Assembly (NCBI GenBank): GCA_910583795.1
Contig: CAJTZQ010000030.1
Span: forward strand, 1 to 25,875
Reading direction: 5' to 3'
Origin: an uncultured Muribaculaceae bacterium
GTDB lineage: Bacteria; Bacteroidota; Bacteroidia; Bacteroidales; Muribaculaceae
DNA: 25,875 bases
Position 1 is the first letter of the stretch, and each line of letters starts with the position of its first letter. The position numbers and the translations under genes are program-made. This document shows positions 1 to 6,580 of the stretch, one piece after another. The notes under the pieces were generated by a model that ran no database searches, was not told where the DNA came from, and saw nothing but the letters and a program-made list of their open reading frames with translations.

Positions 1-24
1 ATTGACTTGGCTGCCATAAAAATT

Positions 25-2880
25 TTATTGAATCAAATTTAAACAGTTTCTAAGACTCTTGATCCAATTATTGTTTTTAAACGGAACAGTGTAACCAATC
101 TGTAAATTTGAAAGTTTGAAATAATCTCCATTCTCAACATAATAGCTTGTCACAGCTTGACCTTGAAGAGCAGAAAGCTTACGATCGCCCATTACAGGTT
201 CTGCCGCTGCACGAAGTTTATTATAAGCATGAGCATTATTCTCGTAGAATACACGCTGATTATTTACAATCTTGAATCCGAACGCACCCGTAAACTGCAT
301 TGAGAGGTCAAAATCACGATAACGAAGCTGATTGCTCCAACCAATATTTACTTTAGGAAGACCATTACCGAGATATTGATACCATTCATCAGTGTCATTA
401 CGCATTTCCTGATAGAACTCAGCACATTGACCAGTCTTTGGATTTTCAATCAGGAACACACCGTTTTCTGAAACGCCAACAGCTTTAAGACCCCATATTT
501 GACCAAATTCCTGACCGACTTCCACTTTGTGGGTATATTGAGATATCGGATCGCCAATACCTTGAAGCCACATTATATTTTCTGTCTGGTAAAGATCATT
601 AGAAAGACTAATCAATTTGTTTGAATTATGTTGAAGGGTGAATACCGTATTCCACTCAAAATCTTTGGTAGTCACAGGAATAGCACGAAGCATAACTTCT
701 ATACCTGTATTGCGCATCTTACCTACGTTTGCATAAGTCACGTCATAAAGATTCGGGGGAGAAGGAACAGCATAATCATATAGCATGTCGGATGTCTTCT
801 TGTAATACCAATCTACGCTACCTCCAATCCTATCATTAAGGAAACCGAAGTCGACACCGACATTGAATTCAGATGCTTTTTCCCACTTGAGATCCGGGTT
901 AGCATTGGAAATAGCCTTCATCCCCTTCTTCCATGTGCCATCTCTATAATACCATCCGCCACTATAGTCATAACGAAGGATTGATCTATATGAATCATAA
1001 GGAATAACACCTGTGATACCATAACCCGCACGGAGTTTCAAGTTGTTCATCCAATCGCGGGTATGCTCCATAAAGGCTTCATTCATGATATTCCAACCGG
1101 CTGAAACAGACGGGAAAGCACCCCACTTATGGTTAGCACCAAATTTAGAGCTACCCTCATATCGGATTGAAGCAAGGATATTATATCGATTATCATATCC
1201 ATAGCTTACACGTGCAAACCAGCCTATTAATTTAGAAGAACCTTTATCACTTCCCATTGATGCTTTACCATCCTTCAAATAATCACCGGCTCCTATATTG
1301 TTCCATGCAAAATAATCATTCGGGAAATTTGCATTCCACATAGAAGAATTATCCCAAATATTTTCAGACCAACTATAACCGACAAGACCTTCAAAACGGT
1401 GCACATCGTTAAAAGTATTGCGGTATTTGGAAGTAATTTCAAGATAATCCGTTTGGTCTCCATTTTCACCTATAGACGCTGTACCTTTATATCCATTCAA
1501 AGTATTAAGAGTATACTCCTTAGTTTGATAAGATTTTGTAGTGCCTTTAGACCTATGTGTAGCAAGCATCACATTAGTCTGCCATCCCTTTATTGGCTCG
1601 ATTGTGATATTGCCGGTCATACGAAGATTCTGACTCTTGCCTTCTCCTGTGTATTCGTTCTGAATTGAAACTGGATTATAATATTGAAGAAGAATACCTT
1701 CATTATATGTACCGTCTTCATTCCAAATAGGTGCAGTCGGATTTCTGACAACAGCCTGACGATAAACTGTACCAGTATCGTTCATATCATATTTGTATGA
1801 ATCCGTAACGACATTCAAATTCAATTTAACAATATCGTTAAAAAACCAGTGACTGATATCGAAATTCATTGAGAATGTCTCATTCCCAGTTTTTTTCATA
1901 ACACCTTCCGCTTTACGATAAGTAAAATTACCGAAATAAGAAGTAGTCTGGTTACCACCTGAAATTGATACGCTATGATTGTTTGTCACCGCTGTCCGGC
2001 TAATAGCCTTAAGCCAATCTGTGTCATAACCTTCATCATTATAGTTGGTCTTGCCGGCACGAATATCTGAAGCATCCATGAAATCCGCCTTTTTAGACCA
2101 ATTAGAGAAACTGACATAACCGGAATAAGATACAGTGGTATTCTGATCTCTTTTACCTGTCTTAGTAGTGATCAAAATGACGCCTGCAGCACCACGCGTA
2201 CCATAAATAGCAGCAGCTGATGCATCTTTCAACACGTCAATAGCCTCAATATTTTCAGGTGGCACTGACTTCAAATCTCCGGGAACTCCATCAATAAGAA
2301 CAAGAGGAGCTGCATTACCGGAAACTGTAACAATACCACGGAGGCTGATTTCTGAATTTGCACCGGGATCACCCGATGATTTAGTGATTGTAAGACCTGC
2401 GACCTTACCTTTAATGAGGTCACCGGCGTTATTGCTATTACCTACAGTAAAATCTTCTGACCTAACTTGAGCGACGGCTGAGGTGACGTCGCCTTTTTTC
2501 TGGGTGCCGTAGCCGATCACGACCACGTCGTTGAGGATCTGAGAGTCGGCGGCAAGCACGATGTTTCCGAGGTTGGCTTTACCAGCCTGCACTTTGATGG
2601 TTAGGGTCTGGTAGCCGACATAAGAGATCTGGAGTTCCTGACCGGGGGCAGCCTTGACGGTGAAATTACCTTCAATGTCGGTTGCCGTACCGGTTGAGGT
2701 ACCTTTCACGAGGACGGTAGCACCGATGAGAGGTTCGCCTTCGGAGTCGACGATAACACCGGTGACCGGTCCCGCTTCAGCAGGCGCGACCGCCTGCAGT
2801 GGTTCCGCATAAGCCTGCGGGATGCAGCAAGTGCCCCCGAGGAATGCGAAAGCCGCAATTTTCAGCAGTTTTCTTTTCAT
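25..2880 (-). CDS. SusC-type TonB-dependent outer-membrane receptor, C-terminus short or broken
   Basis: Imports glycan fragments across the outer membrane with a SusD lipoprotein partner. Seen: signal peptide (residues 1-25, ending AYA), a carboxypeptidase-like beta-sandwich domain (about 38-112, with GEPLIGATVLVKGT and ISYVGYQT), a TonB-box-like DVVVIGYGTQ (118-127), a plug domain (to about 240, LIDGVPG and AAIYGTRGAAGVILITTKTG) and a long beta-barrel. The frame ends after residue 951 in LNLIQ. SusC proteins normally continue some tens of residues and finish on an aromatic barrel strand, so this one is about 50-80 residues short. In-frame sequence after the TAA reads NFYGSQVN, so a nonsense or frameshift change is possible; only 24 bases remain. 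No SusD is in the window; it would lie to the left. Codons for residues 1-140 are much richer in GC than the rest. It lies downstream of the GH127 gene on the same strand and may be co-transcribed with it. Confidence 0.9.
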   Translation of the reverse strand: MKRKLLKIAAFAFLGGTCCIPQAYAEPLQAVAPAEAGPVTGVIVDSEGEPLIGATVLVKGTSTGTATDIEGNFTVKAAPGQELQISYVGYQTLTIKVQAGKANLGNIVLAADSQILNDVVVIGYGTQKKGDVTSAVAQVRSEDFTVGNSNNAGDLIKGKVAGLTITKSSGDPGANSEISLRGIVTVSGNAAPLVLIDGVPGDLKSVPPENIEAIDVLKDASAAAIYGTRGAAGVILITTKTGKRDQNTTVSYSGYVSFSNWSKKADFMDASDIRAGKTNYNDEGYDTDWLKAISRTAVTNNHSVSISGGNQTTSYFGNFTYRKAEGVMKKTGNETFSMNFDISHWFFNDIVKLNLNVVTDSYKYDMNDTGTVYRQAVVRNPTAPIWNEDGTYNEGILLQYYNPVSIQNEYTGEGKSQNLRMTGNITIEPIKGWQTNVMLATHRSKGTTKSYQTKEYTLNTLNGYKGTASIGENGDQTDYLEITSKYRNTFNDVHRFEGLVGYSWSENIWDNSSMWNANFPNDYFAWNNIGAGDYLKDGKASMGSDKGSSKLIGWFARVSYGYDNRYNILASIRYEGSSKFGANHKWGAFPSVSAGWNIMNEAFMEHTRDWMNNLKLRAGYGITGVIPYDSYRSILRYDYSGGWYYRDGTWKKGMKAISNANPDLKWEKASEFNVGVDFGFLNDRIGGSVDWYYKKTSDMLYDYAVPSPPNLYDVTYANVGKMRNTGIEVMLRAIPVTTKDFEWNTVFTLQHNSNKLISLSNDLYQTENIMWLQGIGDPISQYTHKVEVGQEFGQIWGLKAVGVSENGVFLIENPKTGQCAEFYQEMRNDTDEWYQYLGNGLPKVNIGWSNQLRYRDFDLSMQFTGAFGFKIVNNQRVFYENNAHAYNKLRAAAEPVMGDRKLSALQGQAVTSYYVENGDYFKLSNLQIGYTVPFKNNNWIKSLRNCLNLIQ

Positions 2881-2895
2881 AATTATATAGGTTAG

Positions 2896-2969
2896 TTGAG
2901 GTTTAGAGTTGAGGGTTGAGGGTTGAGAGTTTAGGGTTGAGGGTTTAGGGTTGAGGGTTTAGAGTTTAG
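2896..2969. repeat. Phased 7-bp repeat array (TGAGGGT/TTAGGGT), left of the S23 gene
   Basis: Ten consecutive heptamers without a phase break (TTGAGGT, TTAGAGT, TGAGGGT twice, TGAGAGT, TTAGGGT, TGAGGGT, TTAGGGT, TGAGGGT, TTAGAGT) plus a partial TTAG. The array fills the spacer immediately upstream of susC and supplies the last codons of the broken S23 frame. Its final 15 bases (2955-2969) are the exact reverse complement of 3438-3452 and again of 3452-3466. Confidence 0.95.
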
Positions 2970-3326
2970 CTGTTTGTAAAGACTTTTCCGATATGCTGAC
3001 AATTGTCGAGCAAGAATCTCAGCTTTAGGAAGAATTTCGTTTTTATCATCCACAGAAGTTAATCCAAGATCTGTAGAAAGAATAATCTGGCATACGACTT
3101 CCATCAATGAACCATAAGCAATTTATGTGAAATGTAATTTTTCTTTTACAGAATATCTTCCACACCCTTCAGCAATGTTAGATGAAATGGAAATTACAGC
3201 TCTTCTTAATTGATCTGACAATCCATATTTTTCCTCTTTACCAAAAGCAGCAACCAATCGATAAACATCTTTTACCAATATTCTCGAATTTTGCCAAATT
3301 GCCAATCTTTCGAAGCCAAATTCCAT
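2931..3326 (-). pseudogene. Four-helix-bundle protein (S23 / 23S rRNA intervening-sequence type), interrupted by an in-frame TAA
   Basis: The open part (3123-3326) encodes 67 residues with the family signature LSDQLRRAVISISSNIAEG at about 36-54, plus the usual N-terminal FERLAIWQ helix. It stops at TAA (3123-3125) after KEKLHFT. Reading on in the same frame gives about 55 more sensible residues, beginning IAYGSLMEVVCQI and ending LARQLSAYRKSL, then a short tail encoded by the heptamer array and a TAA at 2931-2933. The joined product, about 120 residues before that tail, is the normal family length, so one substitution to TAA (codon 68) has broken the gene. Relatives occur in 23S rRNA intervening sequences, as stand-alone genes, and as the Avd accessory protein of diversity-generating retroelements; what this stand-alone type does is not known. 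It sits inside a glycan-utilisation gene string and is flanked by inverted repeat arrays. Confidence 0.85.
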
Positions 3327-3339
3327 CGTTTTTTATGGT

Positions 3340-3420
3340 TGAGGGTTGAGGGTTGAGAGTTGAGGGGTCAGAGTTGAGGGTTGAGGGGTCAGAGTTGAGG
3401 GTTGAGGGTTGAGGGTTGAT
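3340..3420. repeat. Phased 7-bp repeat array (TGAGGGT with TGAGGGG and TCAGAGT variants)
   Basis: Eleven consecutive heptamers between the start codon of the S23 gene (3324-3326) and the inverted CCCTAAA array. The block TGAGGGG-TCAGAGT-TGAGGGT recurs, indicating duplication of multi-unit segments. The orientation is the same as the array at 2896-2969. Confidence 0.95.
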
Positions 3421-3430
3421 AAATATTACA

Positions 3431-3472
3431 CTAAACCCTAAACTCTAAACCCTAAACTCTAAACCCTAAACC
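3431..3472. repeat. Inverted 7-bp repeat array (CCCTAAA alternating with CTCTAAA)
   Basis: Five full heptamers alternate CCCTAAA and CTCTAAA with partial units at both ends. The array ends one base before the stop codon of the GH127 gene (3474-3476). It is inverted relative to 2896-2969, so a transcript through this spacer could fold the S23 gene into the loop of a long stem. Confidence 0.95.
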
Positions 3473-3473
3473 A

Positions 3474-5927
3474 TTAATTGACTTTCCATTCGATCACGCC
3501 GCCTGACTTGCCGTCGCGTAGCTTCGCGGAGACTTTGAGGTCGGTGGTGGTCACCGGTTCGAATTCCACATGGTTGTATTTATCCGCCTCGACTCCGTAC
3601 TCACCCTTTGCCTTCACGGGAGCCCAACGGTTGTCGGCAGTACGATACAGGAGCTGCCAGCTTTCGGGGGTCTCATAGTCACCGTCGTAGTGCTGGAACG
3701 CAAGCCAGTAGATATCGATAGAGCTAACCTCCTTCGGTTCGCTGAAACGGTAGCATACATTCTCGGTAGTACCCTGACGGAGCCACCAGTAATGATAAGG
3801 CTTGGAAGTGTCGGCACTGCTCTTCGGTTCCCACTGGTCGTTATAGCCCCACGCCCAATTGAGGTTGGAAGTAGCTGCGGGAGCGTCGGAAGTGAGCTGT
3901 GTGGGTTCGCTATACATCTGAGCCTCGCTTGCAAGAGTCGGAGCGGGTTTTGCCACGGCAACATTCTCCTGACACGGCATCCAGACAGCCATCTGGTCGG
4001 CACCACGGTTATTCCATGTGCAATAAGGGATAGCCTTGAGCTGCACGTCTTCAAGCTTGTTGCCGTCGAGAAGCTTCTTGCCTGTAACGTTGAGGGTCAT
4101 GACGCCATTGAGCATTTCAGGTTCAAATTTTTCTGTAAACTTCACGTCGACAGGGATAAACTTGTCGAGCACGAGGCTGTCGGGCTGATCTTGACCTTCG
4201 AAGCAATACATGAGGGGGCCGCGTTGGATAGCGAGTTTACCCTTGTCGTCTTCCACATTGTCGTTAGCCTTCACACGCTTGATATCCATAGGGAGAGACA
4301 GTTCAACCTTATCACCAGGTTTCCACACGCGTTTCACAGTGGCGTAACCGTCGCCTGTCATTGCAGACACCTTCTTGCCGTTGACCTTCACCTCATAACC
4401 TGCAGATGGTTTCTCCACATAAGAATAGAGATCGGTAGGCACGGGGGCATCCTGCGCCCAGCCGGGGATGCGGAGACGGAGTGCGAACTCACCCTCCTTC
4501 TCGGGATCTACATTGATAGCGACATTGCCTTGCCAAGGGAAGTCGGTGGTTTGACGTACCTTCACCTTATTGTTTTCTGTCTCGATGTCTGCGGTAGACT
4601 GGATATAGAGGTTGACGAGCACATCGTCGCCCTGAGTTGCATACATATATTGAGGAACGCTTGCCATGAAGCGGGTCACGTTGCCGGGGCAGCATGCGCA
4701 TCCGAACCAGGGGGCACGCTCATGCTGACCCATGCTTTCGAGAGGATTGTCGTAGAAGAACTTATCTCCCGATAGAGATACTCCCGAGGGGACACCGTTG
4801 TAAAGGGCGCGCTCGTAGACATCGACATACTTGGCATCGCCTGTGGCGAGGAACATACGATAGTTCCAATAGACATTTGCGATTGATGCACAGGTCTCGC
4901 AATATGCTGTATGGTTGTTGAGCTCATAGTTGGGACCGAACCCTTCGCCCTGAGCGCGGCTACCGATACCTCCGGTGATATAGAGCTTCTTGGAAGCCAT
5001 ATTGTCCCAAATACGGGTGAGAGCGTTGAAATAAGCGGAATCGTTGGTGAGTGCGGCAACATCGGCGACACCTGAATAGAGGTATCCTGCACGTACAGCG
5101 TGACCTACGATCTCATCCTGATCGAGAATCGGCTTATGGTCTTGAGAATAGGGACTGGGCTTACGTCCGTTGGTGAGACGACCGGTCTCCTCCACGAAAT
5201 ATTTAGCCTCATCGAGATATTTCTTGTCGCCTGTCACCTTATATAATTTGGCGAGAGCCATCTCCACGATAGGGTGACCGGAGGGGTAAGTGATCTGACC
5301 TTCGCCGTAGCCGAAAGTCTTGCAAACGAGATCGGCATTCTTTATAGCCACGTCGAGGAGAGAGCGTTTGCCGGTGGCAAGATAGTGAGCCACGGCTGCC
5401 TCATAGAGGTGACCGCAGTTGTAGAGCTCATGGCTGTTGATCTTTTCCCAGCGGTGAGTTCCCCACCAACCGGAAAGGCGTTCACACTTGTTGGTGACGC
5501 AGGTTGTGAGATAGCCGTCGGGTTCCTGAGCGGCGGCGATCAGGTTGATGACGCTGTCGAGGTACTGGTCGAGTTTGGGATCGTATTCCACAGCGAGGGA
5601 GTAAGACGCACCTTCTATAATCTTATAAGGGTCGGTGTCGTCGAAAGAGAAGTCGCCACGGTGCTCACCTTTTTTGAGACCGCCGGCGATGGCGAAGTTG
5701 TCGAAACGTCCGTTTTTCTCACATTCGTTGAATGCGGAAGGGATCGAGACCTTGCGGTTGGTTTCGATACGGGGCGCCCAGAAACTATCGTCGATATGCA
5801 CCTGGGTAAACGCCACTTCTTTCACGGGAGCATCGGGATGCTCGTAGGCTCCGGCACCTGTACACGCCGGGAGAAGGGCGAGGGCGGCGCATCCGGGTAG
5901 AAGGATGGTAAGGAGGTTAAGTTTCAT
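3474..5927 (-). CDS. GH127 beta-L-arabinofuranosidase, lipoprotein
   Basis: Predicted to release terminal beta-L-arabinofuranose from plant glycans. The 817-residue protein has an (alpha/alpha)6-barrel region (about 35-440), beta-sandwich domains, and a C-terminal F5/8-like module (about 690-817). The GH127 metal and catalytic set is complete: GEGF with Glu328 (equivalent of acid/base Glu322 in bifidobacterial HypBA1), CETC with Glu344 and Cys346, and GCACCP with Cys412 and Cys413, where Cys412 matches the Cys417 nucleophile. Residues 19-22 (LPAC) form an acceptable lipobox, so it is probably a membrane-anchored lipoprotein; no acidic surface-export signal follows the Cys. It is the first gene of the minus-strand arm, driven by the mirror-image promoter at 6182-6211, and shares its architecture with the GH127 at 11178-13592. 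Confidence 0.93.
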   Translation of the reverse strand: MKLNLLTILLPGCAALALLPACTGAGAYEHPDAPVKEVAFTQVHIDDSFWAPRIETNRKVSIPSAFNECEKNGRFDNFAIAGGLKKGEHRGDFSFDDTDPYKIIEGASYSLAVEYDPKLDQYLDSVINLIAAAQEPDGYLTTCVTNKCERLSGWWGTHRWEKINSHELYNCGHLYEAAVAHYLATGKRSLLDVAIKNADLVCKTFGYGEGQITYPSGHPIVEMALAKLYKVTGDKKYLDEAKYFVEETGRLTNGRKPSPYSQDHKPILDQDEIVGHAVRAGYLYSGVADVAALTNDSAYFNALTRIWDNMASKKLYITGGIGSRAQGEGFGPNYELNNHTAYCETCASIANVYWNYRMFLATGDAKYVDVYERALYNGVPSGVSLSGDKFFYDNPLESMGQHERAPWFGCACCPGNVTRFMASVPQYMYATQGDDVLVNLYIQSTADIETENNKVKVRQTTDFPWQGNVAINVDPEKEGEFALRLRIPGWAQDAPVPTDLYSYVEKPSAGYEVKVNGKKVSAMTGDGYATVKRVWKPGDKVELSLPMDIKRVKANDNVEDDKGKLAIQRGPLMYCFEGQDQPDSLVLDKFIPVDVKFTEKFEPEMLNGVMTLNVTGKKLLDGNKLEDVQLKAIPYCTWNNRGADQMAVWMPCQENVAVAKPAPTLASEAQMYSEPTQLTSDAPAATSNLNWAWGYNDQWEPKSSADTSKPYHYWWLRQGTTENVCYRFSEPKEVSSIDIYWLAFQHYDGDYETPESWQLLYRTADNRWAPVKAKGEYGVEADKYNHVEFEPVTTTDLKVSAKLRDGKSGGVIEWKVN

Positions 5928-6046
5928 GGTTGGTTTTAGTTTGTTGTATGTTTTATGTTGTTTGTTGTATGCTCACTTCGTTCGCACCAAAATCAAGATC
6001 GGAAATGCGATTGATCGATCTTCCTTTCTTGATTTATCATGATTTC

Positions 6047-6132
6047 GCAAGACTAATCATGAATTATCGGAGATGCGATCACTGATCCGGCTTTATCGAC
6101 AATTCAAGAGTTAGCAAGACTAATCATGAATT
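6047..6132. repeat. 19-bp direct repeat in the GH127 leader region
   Basis: GCAAGACTAATCATGAATT occurs at 6047-6065 and again at 6114-6132, 67 bp apart, inside the predicted long 5' untranslated leader of the minus-strand GH127. Related ATCATGATT and GCGATC pieces lie between. No function is apparent. Confidence 0.7.
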
Positions 6133-6135
6133 TTT

Positions 6136-6170
6136 AATCGCCAACGACCAAAGACCGCTGACCAACGGCC
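6136..6170. repeat. Phased 7-bp repeats (AACGACC type), outer left edge of the divergent control region
   Basis: Five consecutive heptamers: AATCGCC, AACGACC, AAAGACC, GCTGACC, AACGGCC. The same family appears inverted at 6367-6394 (GGCCATT, GGTCTTT, GGCCGAT, GGTCGAA), so the two arrays bracket the promoter core symmetrically. Confidence 0.85.
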
Positions 6171-6181
6171 CAATAACTTTG

Positions 6182-6211
6182 CAAAGTTAAGGTTATAAAA
6201 ATCTAAACAAA
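6182..6211 (-). promoter_or_regulatory. Predicted promoter of the minus-strand GH127 (and perhaps susC)
   Basis: On the minus strand, TTTG (6208-6211) is followed after 18 bp by TAACTTTG (6189-6182), matching the Bacteroidetes -33/-7 pattern. The -7 box is half of a 16-bp palindrome TAACTTTGCAAAGTTA at 6174-6189. The proximal CGTCCAAA box ends 30 bp upstream of it. The predicted leader to the GH127 start is about 250 nt. Confidence 0.65.
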
Positions 6212-6219
6212 TGAAAAAA

Positions 6220-6316
6220 CGTCCAAATTTATGCAAAAATCGTCCAAAACTCAAAATTTCAACTAAGTTTTTTGAGAATTTTATTGTTTTGGACGATTTT
6301 TGTATTGTTTTGGACG
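6220..6316. promoter_or_regulatory. Symmetrical operator: four CGTCCAAA boxes in inverted pairs
   Basis: CGTCCAAA occurs at 6220-6227 and 6241-6249 (as CGTCCAAAA); its inverse TTTTGGACG occurs at 6287-6295 and 6308-6316. Both pairs have 21-bp spacing, two helical turns. The inner halves 6235-6250 and 6286-6301 are perfect 16-bp inverted repeats. The outer box of each pair lies exactly 30 bp from a TAnnTTTG box on its own side. This is the layout expected for an activator serving both divergent arms; the regulator is not in the window. Confidence 0.75.
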
Positions 6317-6346
6317 ATTTTTTCATTTTTCTTCAATTCTTTCCCC

Positions 6347-6354
6347 TATCTTTG
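6347..6354 (+). promoter_or_regulatory. Predicted -7 box of the GH97-GH43-GH127 operon
   Basis: TATCTTTG fits TAnnTTTG. No TTTG -33 box is found at the expected distance upstream (6325-6328 reads ATTT), which fits dependence on an activator bound at the CGTCCAAA boxes. The leader to the GH97 start is about 220 nt and consists largely of 7-bp repeats. Confidence 0.6.
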
Positions 6355-6366
6355 CAAAAAGTTTAG

Positions 6367-6563
6367 GGCCATTGGTCTTTGGCCGATGGTCGAAACTTTA
6401 GTCATTAGTCGTTAGTCATTAGTCATTAGTCGTTAGTTAGTCATTAACGATTGGTCGTTAGTCATTAGCGATAGTACTTCAGTCGATGGCAATTACTAAT
6501 TACTAATTAATAATTGGTCAATGGTGGCAATTGCTAATTGATCATTGCTAATTGATAATTAAA
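6367..6563. repeat. Three adjoining 7-bp repeat arrays upstream of GH97
   Basis: Three arrays with different consensus units follow each other: GGCCATT-type (6367-6394), TTAGTCA/TTAGTCG (6398-6471, with one 4-bp partial unit that shifts the phase at 6433), and AATTACT/AATTGAT (6491-6525 and 6529-6563). They end 17 bp before the GH97 start codon and would form most of its 5' leader. Confidence 0.9.
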
Positions 6564-6580
6564 ATTAACCCTATATCATC

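Noticed and set aside
3431..3472. CCCTAAA repeats resembling plant telomere DNA
   Set aside because: The unit equals the plant telomere repeat, but it alternates with CTCTAAA, sits between bacterial genes, and belongs to a wider set of heptamer arrays; eukaryotic contamination is not needed to explain it.
2896..3472. Possible CRISPR array
   Set aside because: The units are contiguous 7-mers without spacers, and no cas gene is present.
3570..4775. A 401-codon open frame on the plus strand opposite GH127
   Set aside because: It is antisense to a clearly conserved GH127 gene and its translation shows no family motif; a shadow of high-GC codon usage. The same applies to antisense frames opposite GH43, GH127 (12306-13097), aspA and the porin.
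6120..6326. A 68-codon minus-strand frame in the divergent control region
   Set aside because: It is a by-product of the AT-rich operator repeats (Lys/Ser/Phe-rich, covers both CGTCCAAA pairs) and is not a credible protein.
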